A stretch of DNA of 27,193 nt from Flavobacteriales bacterium UBA5692. Lineage in GTDB: Bacteria > Bacteroidota > Bacteroidia > Flavobacteriales_D > Sanyastnellaceae. The stretch covers positions 1 to 27,193 of the forward strand of contig DIHQ01000053.1 of the NCBI GenBank assembly GCA_002420235.1. Direction: 5' to 3'. A program made the position numbers and the translations under genes. The notes below the pieces were generated by a model, which saw nothing but the letters and a program-made list of their open reading frames with translations, did not search any database and had not been told where the DNA came from. Positions within the stretch are counted from its first letter, which is position 1. Every line of letters begins with the position of its first letter. Below are positions 15,815 to 22,657 of this stretch, piece by piece.

Positions 15815-17479
15815 TTATTCTGAGATTTGAATGCGTTTCATGGCCTCGGAAATCGCGGCCAATTTGGACGCTAAAAATTCAGCCGAAGCCGAACCGGGCG
15901 TTTGGATTTCTAACAACCCCGGCGCGTCATTGTTGAGCCAAGCTACGAACGCACGTTCCAACGATTCCCAATCCTGTGCGCAGGCATATTCCAGGCCGAG
16001 TTGCTGGGCACTAGCTGAAACATCGGTGGCAAAACCGGCTTCAAAATGCGCTTCAAGCAATCCGGATTCCGCAGGCCCCTTTAACCAACGAAAAATGTTA
16101 CCCCCACCATTATTGATAACAATAACCTTTAGCTTTTCAGGGCGCGGATTGACGTGAAGGCCATTCGCATCGTACAACCACGCAGCATCTCCCGCAATCA
16201 GGACCGTCTGCGCATCGGCGTTTTGTAAAGCATCACCCACCGCGGTGCTGAGGCATCCATCGATGCCGGCCACGCCTCGGTTGGCGTGCAGAGTATTACC
16301 ATTCCAGTCAAACCACTGCGCATATCTAGCAGAGGTCGAATTGGCGAAGTGAATTCGACTCTCCCCGGGCAGGTTTGCCGATAGCCATCGAAATACTTCA
16401 TAGTCCACCCAGTCGTCGCCGTGAGTCTCCTTATCAGCCATCTCGAGCTGTGACTTCCGGACCGACCAGGACCGTGCGTATGCGTTGACATCTGGCGCGG
16501 CATCAATCATTTCAGCCAGAGCTGCTCGAGGCGTTGTCAGCCAACGATTCACCGGTGACCCAAATACATTCCAAGCGTGGACCTCGACACCGATGTGGTA
16601 ATGCGGAACGTTCGATCGACTCAATTGAGCCCTGAACGTTTTGTCCATCGGAGGTAGACCGGCTGTAACAATGACTTGTGGTGCTAAAACCTCTGAACAC
16701 GTTTCATCCCAACCACACATCCAACGCATGGTGCTGCTTTCAGCCTCGGATTGCGCACAAGCAAACGTATCAACAATAAGTCCAAATCTTTCTTCTAAAG
16801 CACATACCACATCCGCGTCCAATTCACTCTCTTGGAGCGGACCTATATGAATCAGAATACGCGGGTCATGGCAACTCAGTACATCACGCAGGCCTTCCGG
16901 CATGGGCGCTCCGTGGTCGTCGTAAGGTGGAATAATCAGGGACGGTGAATTTGCCTCGACCTTACCATAAAGGGGTTCTTCAAAAGGAATGTTGACATGA
17001 ACCGGACCTCTCGCCACCGCTTTCCATGCCGCCAATGCCTGCTGCTCAATAAACGGTGCATCTTGAGTGGCTTCGTCTACTTCGATGGACAGCACCGTAT
17101 GAGCAGCGAACAAATCCGTTTGGCACACGTATTGCCCTGGTCCCGTTGGCCTCGATTCTACAGATCGGTCAGCGGTAACACTTAATAGTGGAATACCGCT
17201 GAAATAAGCCTCCGCAAGGGCAGGACCATGGTTGATGGCCGCAGTACCGGAAGTGCTCACAACAGCAGCTGGTCGTCTTGTGGACAGTGCCATACCGAGG
17301 GCTATGTGCGCAGCAGAACGCTCATCTAATGCCGTTACTAACCGGATTTCAGGCTGGGCATGAGCCGCTATCACAAGAGGCGCATTTCGTGAACCCGGTG
17401 AAACGATCACGTCCCTTAGGCCGCATGCAACCCACGTTTGCAACAAAACGGATGCCCCCAAGTGGTCGCTTGTCAACAT
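15815..17479 (-). CDS. menD: 2-Succinyl-5-enolpyruvyl-6-hydroxy-3-cyclohexene-1-carboxylate synthase
   Basis: 554 residues, ATG start. This thiamine-diphosphate enzyme joins isochorismate and 2-oxoglutarate (SEPHCHC synthesis), the first committed step of menaquinone synthesis. N-terminal PYR domain: VSPGSRNAPL (26-35), DERSAAH with the cofactor-activating Glu53, and STSGTAAINHGPALAEA (75-91). C-terminal PP domain: RGVAGIDGCLSTAVG (401-415), the ThDP/Mg motif GD...N (Gly430-Asp431 to Asn439) and NNGGGNIFRWL (456-466). It follows menF by 29 bp and precedes menA by 7 bp. In many Flavobacteria menB lies in this neighbourhood; here it does not. Confidence 0.96.
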   Translation of the reverse strand: MLTSDHLGASVLLQTWVACGLRDVIVSPGSRNAPLVIAAHAQPEIRLVTALDERSAAHIALGMALSTRRPAAVVSTSGTAAINHGPALAEAYFSGIPLLSVTADRSVESRPTGPGQYVCQTDLFAAHTVLSIEVDEATQDAPFIEQQALAAWKAVARGPVHVNIPFEEPLYGKVEANSPSLIIPPYDDHGAPMPEGLRDVLSCHDPRILIHIGPLQESELDADVVCALEERFGLIVDTFACAQSEAESSTMRWMCGWDETCSEVLAPQVIVTAGLPPMDKTFRAQLSRSNVPHYHIGVEVHAWNVFGSPVNRWLTTPRAALAEMIDAAPDVNAYARSWSVRKSQLEMADKETHGDDWVDYEVFRWLSANLPGESRIHFANSTSARYAQWFDWNGNTLHANRGVAGIDGCLSTAVGDALQNADAQTVLIAGDAAWLYDANGLHVNPRPEKLKVIVINNGGGNIFRWLKGPAESGLLEAHFEAGFATDVSASAQQLGLEYACAQDWESLERAFVAWLNNDAPGLLEIQTPGSASAEFLASKLAAISEAMKRIQISE

Positions 17480-17508
17480 ACCACAAAGTTACGGTGCGAT
17501 TCAAGCTG

Positions 17509-18480
17509 TTAAGCGCCGATTCCTGCCCGAATGGACTCAATTTTGTCATGGGTCTCGCTCCACTCTTTCGCCGGATCAGATCCCTTGACAATTCCGCCAC
17601 CTGCAAACAAGCGAAAGCCGTCTGCAAAACACTGCATACAGCGCAAGTTGACATAAAATGATGCACGATCGCCTTCCATGGTTCCTAAAAACCCAGTATA
17701 GTAGGCTCGATCGTCAGCCTCATGTTCAGCAATGAAATTCAATGCCTTTTCCCGGGGGGAACCGCCAACTGCGGGTGTAGGGTGCAATGCCTCCAACCAA
17801 AATTCAACATCTCGATCGGAACAGAAAGTGATATTGGACTTTAAATGTTGAAGTGATCCGTAGGTTATCGATTTGGCCCTGCCGATATTGACATTGGATG
17901 CATGCCGACGTCGTAAATTCTTTTCGATAAAATCTGAAACCAATGCCTGCTCGTGGCGTTCTTTGGCAGTCCAGTCCCTCTGTTCATCAGCCTTGGTACC
18001 CGCCAAGGCAGTAGTTTGAAATTGATTACCCTCTCGAACGAGCAAAACTTCCGGTGTGGCCCCAATCCACACACCTGCAACCTCATGAGCAAACAGGTAA
18101 ACAAATGCATCCGGATACGCGGCACATTTGGCTCTGAATACATCTTCTGGCGCGCGATGGGTTGCCCAAAATTCAGAGCGGCTCACCACAACTTTTTCTA
18201 GTGTACCGGCCGCGATGGCGTCAAGGGCTTGTTCGACTGTTTGTTCGTGGACTTGCTGGTCTGCACCTTCAGCCGACCCTGCTGACATCGAAGTAATGGT
18301 CCCCGGTATTGGAAAATCTGCCTGTACCGCTCTTCCCCTCAACCACAAAGGCGGGCAAGTCAGTGATGGCTGAAACGGCGCAAATCGGAAGGTTACGTCT
18401 CCGTCATTATTAAGTTCCAGCCGATTTACATGCTGATCTGTTGGTCGCCGCCACCATATTTCACCCGCTTGTTCGGTCAA
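17509..18480 (-). CDS. menF: Isochorismate synthase, compact form
   Basis: 323 residues, shorter than the roughly 430 of E. coli MenF because the N-terminal half is reduced; the chorismate-binding core is complete. It converts chorismate to isochorismate, the entry to menaquinone. Visible residues: the general base Lys96 in LEKVVVSRSE, the acid Glu144 in GATPEVLL, TALAGTK (157-163), HPTPAVGGSP (233-242), and the Mg-binding end EWSETHDKIESI (Glu306, Glu309). A salicylate or anthranilate synthase is excluded mainly by context. The only available start is a TTG at 18480, one base after the TAA of the preceding thioesterase gene, so translation is probably coupled. Confidence 0.93.
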   Translation of the reverse strand: MTEQAGEIWWRRPTDQHVNRLELNNDGDVTFRFAPFQPSLTCPPLWLRGRAVQADFPIPGTITSMSAGSAEGADQQVHEQTVEQALDAIAAGTLEKVVVSRSEFWATHRAPEDVFRAKCAAYPDAFVYLFAHEVAGVWIGATPEVLLVREGNQFQTTALAGTKADEQRDWTAKERHEQALVSDFIEKNLRRRHASNVNIGRAKSITYGSLQHLKSNITFCSDRDVEFWLEALHPTPAVGGSPREKALNFIAEHEADDRAYYTGFLGTMEGDRASFYVNLRCMQCFADGFRLFAGGGIVKGSDPAKEWSETHDKIESIRAGIGA

Positions 18481-18481
18481 T

Positions 18482-18895
18482 TTATTCTTTGTTTGGTTGG
18501 TTGATGATCATAACCGAAAGTCGACTCGTACAAACCAATCGCTCCGCCTCGTCTCGGATGTCAATGCCCCATACATGCATCTTTCCACCTTTGTGGATTA
18601 ATGTTGCGACACCGTATACCCATCCACTTCGAACACTTCGCACATGGTTCGCGTTGACTTCAACGCCTACGGCCACTTTGTTCTGGTCCGCGACCAAAAA
18701 GTGGGAACCCACCGAACCCAAGGTCTCAGCAAGAACCACGCTGGCTCCACCGTGCAATAACCCATATGGCTGGTGAGTCCGATGATCGACCGGTAATCGG
18801 CCTTTTACCTGCTCTTCACTAATCTCGAGCACTTCCAACCCAATGGCATCTGCAATGGTCGGAACACTGCGCAGATAGTTTGATTTCGCATCCAT
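18482..18895 (-). CDS. menI: Hotdog-fold thioesterase, probable DHNA-CoA thioesterase
   Basis: 137 residues, ATG start, a single PaaI/YdiI-type hotdog domain. The signature GLLHGGASVVLAETLGS (45-61) is almost the same as that of E. coli YdiI (MenI), with His48 and the expected catalytic Glu57. Later segments VEVNANHVRSVRSG and GKMHVWGIDIRDE complete the fold. Being first in the men run, directly coupled to menF, supports hydrolysis of 1,4-dihydroxy-2-naphthoyl-CoA, the step between MenB and MenA. Hotdog enzymes are promiscuous, so the substrate assignment rests on context plus the signature. Confidence 0.85.
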   Translation of the reverse strand: MDAKSNYLRSVPTIADAIGLEVLEISEEQVKGRLPVDHRTHQPYGLLHGGASVVLAETLGSVGSHFLVADQNKVAVGVEVNANHVRSVRSGWVYGVATLIHKGGKMHVWGIDIRDEAERLVCTSRLSVMIINQPNKE

Positions 18896-18918
18896 TTCAG
18901 AGGGATTTAAATTCGAAC

Positions 18919-18948
18919 GAAATTTACACCATGGAAAGCCCCGACCAA
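18919..18948 (-). promoter_or_regulatory. Likely promoter of the men operon, overlapping the regulator start
   Basis: Read on the minus strand: TTG (18948-18946), 19 bp, then TAAATTTC (18926-18919), one base off TAnnTTTG. Transcription would start about 15-20 nt before the menI ATG at 18895. The -33 part lies inside the first codons of the divergent response-regulator gene. The spacer-side sequence also holds an imperfect AT-rich inverted repeat around TTCGAA (about 18909-18926). Confidence 0.45.
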
Positions 18949-19644
18949 CAGCAAGTGCGCATCCTCCTAGCAGAGGATAATGCAGCCATGCGAAAAGCGG
19001 TTAAACTCAATTTTATGCGAGAAGGCTGGTTTGTAGTCGAAGCCGAAAATGGCGATGAAGCACTGGCACTGGCCCGACAGCACCGACTGGATGCAGCAGT
19101 TTTGGACGTGATGATGCCAAAGCTAGATGGTATTGCCGTGTGCAAATCGCTTCGAACAGAAGGCTCACGGCTTCCAATTTTATTTCTCACAGCCAAAAAT
19201 GACGGCGAAGACCGAGTGGAAGGCCTCAAAGCAGGAGGCGATGACTACCTGGGTAAGCCTTTTCATATTGAGGAATTAATCCTACGCGTTCAGCGACTCT
19301 TGCGCACTCAGAACAACGAGGTAGCAGAGGTGCTTCAGTTTTTTGCTTTCGATGATGGTGGCTCCATTGACTTTGATGCGTTTGAAATCGTGACGCATTC
19401 AGGTGAGGTGCAGCGGATATCCAAGCGTGAAAGTCAACTTCTGCGGTTGTTGATATCCAAAGCTGGACAAGTGGTAAGTAGGGAAGAAATCTTGGAGGTC
19501 GTTTGGGGTTACCACGCCTTTCCAAACACGCGTACGATTGACAACCACATCGTCACATTTCGTAAGTACTTCGAAGAAGACCCAAAAAACCCTGTCTATT
19601 TCACGTCCGTTCGAGGTGTTGGTTACAAATTCAGCACTGAATAA
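18931..19644 (+). CDS. OmpR/PhoB-family response regulator, no adjacent kinase
   Basis: 237 residues from the ATG at 18931 (MESPDQQQVRILLAEDN). The frame is open further upstream but would run back into menI. Receiver domain: acidic pair Glu15-Asp16, phospho-acceptor Asp59 (AVLDVMMPKLDG), Thr87 (LFLTA) and Lys109 (YLGKPF). C-terminal winged helix (about 140-237) with SKRESQLLRLLISKAGQVVSREEIL and the recognition and wing segments NTRTIDNHIVTFRKYF and SVRGVGYKF. All phosphorylation residues are intact, so it should work with a histidine kinase encoded elsewhere. The start lies 35 bp from the menI start on the opposite strand, so it could control itself and the men operon; this is inference. 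Confidence 0.93.
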   Translation: MESPDQQQVRILLAEDNAAMRKAVKLNFMREGWFVVEAENGDEALALARQHRLDAAVLDVMMPKLDGIAVCKSLRTEGSRLPILFLTAKNDGEDRVEGLKAGGDDYLGKPFHIEELILRVQRLLRTQNNEVAEVLQFFAFDDGGSIDFDAFEIVTHSGEVQRISKRESQLLRLLISKAGQVVSREEILEVVWGYHAFPNTRTIDNHIVTFRKYFEEDPKNPVYFTSVRGVGYKFSTE

Positions 19645-19696
19645 TTATGCCATCTTAAGCCACTTGTGAGGTTTTGAGCTTTTTTGAATGCACCGA

Positions 19697-19723
19697 GGCA
19701 ACCCAATGGTTTTTTTTACGTCT
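19697..19723 (+). promoter_or_regulatory. Candidate ECF-sigma-type promoter in an intergenic region
   Basis: GGCAACCC (19697-19704) and ACGTCT (19718-19723) resemble the -35 AAC and -10 CGTC elements of ECF-sigma promoters. There are 16 bases between AAC and CGT, and the spacer contains an eight-T run (19710-19717), a feature often seen in such promoters. No coding gene lies downstream before the terminator at 19780. Confidence 0.35.
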
Positions 19724-19728
19724 GTTGA

Positions 19729-19813
19729 GTAGACACGGTCTGAGAAAACTGTGTTGGTTTCAATTTCTTGCAGGTTACAGAAGGGGAGTCCATTCGGATT
19801 CCCCTTCTTTTTT
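19729..19813 (+). ncRNA. Candidate small RNA, two hairpins ending in a strong terminator
   Basis: Downstream of the ECF-like promoter, an expected transcript of about 85 nt contains a hairpin with arms ACACGGT (19733-19739) and ACTGTGT (19748-19754), seven pairs with one G-U, and an eight-base loop. About 25 nt of unpaired, U-rich sequence follows, then a terminator hairpin. No start codon with a credible frame occurs inside. It may instead be the 3' untranslated end of the response-regulator mRNA. I do not recognise it as 6S, tmRNA, SRP or RNase P RNA. Confidence 0.35.
19780..19813 (+). terminator. Strong intrinsic terminator
   Basis: GAAGGGGAGTCC (19780-19791), loop ATTC, then GGATTCCCCTTC (19796-19807): a twelve-pair stem with one G-U, followed by six T (19808-19813). 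It faces the plus strand, 135 bp beyond the regulator stop, and ends either that transcript or the candidate small RNA. On the minus strand no U run follows it, so it is not a good terminator for rsmG. Confidence 0.88.
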
Positions 19814-19852
19814 GTGCTTGAAACGAATCGTTTTTAGATCGGCGGCGCCAAG

Positions 19853-20473
19853 TCACCGGAGCTGTACATAGACAACTTGTTTGGTCTCAAAAAAAGGTTG
19901 GTCGAACCACTCAAGAATGGACAACCGCTCAGATGGAAATCTAATTTCACCAAGCTCCTCGCTTAAGTCTCCCCCTTTTAGAGCCAGAATACCATTGGGC
20001 CATGGGTTAATGGACTGTTTTTTTATCTTACCATGAACCCAAGGAATGAATCTATTCATGCGTGTTACCGCGCGGCTGACCACGAAATCGAATTGACCAT
20101 CAATCTCCTCTGCACGACCGTGGTGAATCCTGACGTTAGTCAAACCCAAGGCTCGAACCACCGCACGCACCACCTTGATCTTCTTCGCAATGCTATCGCA
20201 CAAAACAAAATTGACATCGGGATATGCTATGGCCAATGGAATCCCTGGAAAACCGCCTCCAGTCCCAACATCCAGCACGTCACTGCCCGGTGCAAATTTC
20301 ATGGCCTTCATCAAAGCCAAGCTGTGCAAGACATGGTGTAGATCGAATGCGTCCATGTCTTTTCTTGAAATAACGTTAATAGCACGATTCCATTCTACAT
20401 AAAGGGCTTTCAATTTTCCCAATTGTTCCAACGCCTCATCCGATAACTCTGGAAAAAAAGCGCGATAGTCCAT
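19853..20473 (-). CDS. rsmG: 16S rRNA (guanine527-N7)-methyltransferase
   Basis: 206 residues, ATG start. RsmG makes m7G527 in 16S rRNA from S-adenosylmethionine. Visible: N-terminal helices with YVEWNRAINVISRKD (about 25-39), a motif characteristic of the family, HHVLHSLAL, the SAM-binding loop VLDVGTGGGFPGIPLA (66-81), then VLCDSIAKKIKVV and HGRAEEIDGQFDFVVSRAV. The length is normal. The start lies 2 bp after the stop of the sigma-factor gene, so it is the last gene of the sppA-to-rsmG strand run. No obvious intrinsic terminator follows on its strand. Confidence 0.96.
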   Translation of the reverse strand: MDYRAFFPELSDEALEQLGKLKALYVEWNRAINVISRKDMDAFDLHHVLHSLALMKAMKFAPGSDVLDVGTGGGFPGIPLAIAYPDVNFVLCDSIAKKIKVVRAVVRALGLTNVRIHHGRAEEIDGQFDFVVSRAVTRMNRFIPWVHGKIKKQSINPWPNGILALKGGDLSEELGEIRFPSERLSILEWFDQPFFETKQVVYVQLR

Positions 20474-20475
20474 GG

Positions 20476-21084
20476 TTAAATGGTTTCGCGAACCTGCCCC
20501 AAGATTGATTCCAAGGCCTCACGCGCACGATGTAACTGTGCTTTTACCGTCCCGAGCGAACGGTCAAGTTCTTCCGCAATCTCATCGTAACTCTTCTCAT
20601 CGAAGTAACGCAACTCAACAAGCTCGCGGTATTTGGGTTTCATCTTACTCACCACATCTCGCAGCAACTCTATACGCTCTTTTTTTTCTAAGGTTTGAAT
20701 GGGGTTCAACTTATCATCGGCGATATGGATCTCCATCGCCTCTCCATCTTCGTTACGAAATCCTTGGTCCAACGACAGCGCGTTGATTCTCTTTTTTCTT
20801 ATGAAGTCAATTGTATGATTTGAACCGATTTTAAACAACCAAGTCGAAAAAGCAAACGCGGGCGTGTACTGGTGCAGTCTATTAAATGCCTTGGTGAAGG
20901 TTTCCATGGTCAAGTCTTCAGCGTCATCAGAGCTAAAAACCATTTTGTTGATCATGTGAAAAATGGAATCTCGATATCGTTCTAATAACTCACCGAATGC
21001 CTGCTGATCGTTCTCCTTGGTTACACGCAGCACAAGTGCGTAATCATACCGAGCTTTATCGGAGAGATTGGGGTTGACGTCCAT
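20476..21084 (-). CDS. ECF-type RNA polymerase sigma factor
   Basis: 202 residues, ATG start. Region 2 (about 20-90) contains YRDSIFHMINKMVFSSDDAEDLTMETFTKAFNRL, then FAFSTWLFKIGSNHTIDFIRKKR, the segments that bind core polymerase and melt the -10 region. A linker of about 50 residues leads to region 4 (about 135-195), with KMKPKYRELVELRYFDEKSYDEIAEELDRSLGTVKAQLHRAREAL, a clear helix-turn-helix for the -35. No anti-sigma gene is adjacent; the partner genes are rsmG downstream (2-bp gap) and a glycosyltransferase upstream (38-bp gap). This arrangement suggests control by expression or by an unlinked factor. An A8 run in the coding strand near 20680 has no nearby out-of-frame stop. Confidence 0.94.
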   Translation of the reverse strand: MDVNPNLSDKARYDYALVLRVTKENDQQAFGELLERYRDSIFHMINKMVFSSDDAEDLTMETFTKAFNRLHQYTPAFAFSTWLFKIGSNHTIDFIRKKRINALSLDQGFRNEDGEAMEIHIADDKLNPIQTLEKKERIELLRDVVSKMKPKYRELVELRYFDEKSYDEIAEELDRSLGTVKAQLHRAREALESILGQVRETI

Positions 21085-21122
21085 CGTTTTATTCTAGCTT
21101 GGTTCTGAATTTACTACCCTCG

Positions 21123-22232
21123 CTACCATTGGCTTTTGTCCTGTCTTTTCCAAACCATAGTCAGCGCAATCCATGCGCTCCAAACGGACCAGAAAGGAAG
21201 AAACCCGCCCCAATTTTGCCAAAAATCCGGGGCCTGATAGGCTTTAGTAATGAAACGAAAGTTAAGTAGCTCAACCAACCACATACACCCCAATATACCC
21301 CCTGTAATCCATATCGAATTGTGAACAACCACTGCTGAAATAGCAGCAAGTACAGAGGCCATACGCAACAATTTCGGTACTGCTAACCGCCACTTATCCG
21401 CAGCCTTGTAGTGCCAGGCCACTGTCCAATGCCGACGCTTTTGAGCTAACCAACCAGACCAACTTCCCGGCATGGCGGTATCCATATGTGCTGCACGATG
21501 AACGGATAATGCAAGCGATTTACCTTGCGACCTAACCAACGATTGAATTAAGAGGTCGTCGTCACCAGAAGCCGTAACTGACTCTTTTGAAAATCCTGGA
21601 AATTCGACCCGGCGAATAGCCATATTCCTGCCCACTCCCATATATGGTTTGCCTCGTTCTGCCCATCCGACGTACGACCGGGCAATGTACATGCCATCCA
21701 AAGCCTGTAAGCGGGAAAGCCATGACGTTTGGCGTTCGTTGAGCGGCCAACTGACACCCAAAACACCTGTGGCGTGTGCTGGAATGTCCGCCGTCATCTC
21801 CAAACCCCAGGCATTGCCCACCGGAAGACAATCCACATCAGTGAATAGCAACCAATGTCCAGAGGCATGTTGGACTCCGTAACTCAATGCTTCTCGCTTC
21901 CCAGGAGATGTTCCTTCCAATCGATAATGCGAGAATGCAAAGGGCAATTCCTCCAGAGCTGCTAACTCCAATAAAGCGGGCAATTCATCGTTTGATCCAT
22001 CGTCTATTGCAATGATCTCGGAATCTATTGGCCAATTTTGACGCTTCATACTGGCCCACCATCGCGGCCAATACTGTGCATCATCTTTGATGCAGACAAG
22101 CACGCTAATCGTATGCGCCTTTTCCTCAACATCAGCGATGTTTAAAGCCCGAATGCAGGCTCGAGTCAATGCAATAGAGTGCAATATGTACAATGCAGAG
22201 CAGACCGTCAACAAAGCGACCCATTCATTCAT
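21123..22232 (-). CDS. Membrane-anchored family 2 glycosyltransferase
   Basis: 369 residues, ATG start. An N-terminal transmembrane helix (about 4-28) is followed by a GT-A catalytic domain with SVLVCIKDD (43-51), DDGSND (77-82), the metal-binding TDVD (131-134), GDDDLLIQSLV (about 227), and QKRRHW, the usual Q(R)xRW acceptor-side motif. The C-terminus holds two or three more transmembrane helices (VLAAISAVVVHNSIWITGG onwards). Enzymes of this type transfer a sugar from a nucleotide donor to a lipid or polysaccharide at the inner membrane; donor and acceptor cannot be told. Its start overlaps the preceding small lipoprotein gene by 8 bp. Confidence 0.9.
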   Translation of the reverse strand: MNEWVALLTVCSALYILHSIALTRACIRALNIADVEEKAHTISVLVCIKDDAQYWPRWWASMKRQNWPIDSEIIAIDDGSNDELPALLELAALEELPFAFSHYRLEGTSPGKREALSYGVQHASGHWLLFTDVDCLPVGNAWGLEMTADIPAHATGVLGVSWPLNERQTSWLSRLQALDGMYIARSYVGWAERGKPYMGVGRNMAIRRVEFPGFSKESVTASGDDDLLIQSLVRSQGKSLALSVHRAAHMDTAMPGSWSGWLAQKRRHWTVAWHYKAADKWRLAVPKLLRMASVLAAISAVVVHNSIWITGGILGCMWLVELLNFRFITKAYQAPDFWQNWGGFLPFWSVWSAWIALTMVWKRQDKSQW

Positions 22233-22620
22233 AGCGGTAGATCAAGGTCGTATCGTTGAAGAGCAATACGGTTATACCGTGCGGGCTCATCCGAAAAGGA
22301 TGCAAGCTGAAGGATAGGGTTTGCTCAATATGCGCCCGGCATGCATCACCATTGGCCTGGTGAAAAAGAATAATCTGTTGCTTTGGTGGCAACGAGCGCA
22401 CCTGAGGCCCCGATGTTTGAAGTTCAAATTCGTGTTCAGCACACCCGCCACTGTAGGACACCTGAACAAAAATTGAATCACCTATAATATCTGCATCTCG
22501 CGCCTCAAAAGGATCAGAAACAGGCCGTGAACTCGACCAATCTAAAGCCTTTTTTGGAAGGCCACGTTGATCTTGACATGCTCCCACGAAAATGAGACAA
22601 GCTACTCCGAATGCGTACAT
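22225..22620 (-). CDS. Small lipoprotein of a Bacteroidota family with a YSGGCAEH motif, function unknown
   Basis: 131 residues from the ATG at 22620, 37 bp after the sppA stop. The frame is open further upstream, but an earlier start would run into sppA and bury the signal peptide, MYAFGVACLIFVGAC, whose lipobox VGAC makes Cys15 the lipidated residue. The mature part carries DPFEARDADIIGDSIFVQV, then YSGGCAEHEFEL (56-67) and HQANGDACRAHIEQTLSF (87-104), with conserved-looking Cys60 and Cys94 that could pair or bind a ligand. I recognise this motif set as a recurrent small envelope protein of Bacteroidota without a known role. It overlaps the glycosyltransferase by 8 bp and so is probably co-expressed with it and sppA. 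Confidence 0.82.
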   Translation of the reverse strand: MYAFGVACLIFVGACQDQRGLPKKALDWSSSRPVSDPFEARDADIIGDSIFVQVSYSGGCAEHEFELQTSGPQVRSLPPKQQIILFHQANGDACRAHIEQTLSFSLHPFRMSPHGITVLLFNDTTLIYRYE

Positions 22621-22657
22621 CCAAATCAACGTGCGCCGAAATTCCACGGCGCTAGAA

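Noticed and set aside
19674..19871. Possible 65-codon gene covering the candidate small RNA and terminator
   Set aside because: It starts at a TTG, runs through a twelve-pair terminator and into the 3' end of rsmG, and the translation has no protein-like pattern.
20681..20688. A8 run on the coding strand of the ECF sigma gene as a second slippage site
   Set aside because: The shifted frame has no nearby stop and the run lies between functional regions with no known precedent; ordinary lysine and glutamate coding explains it.
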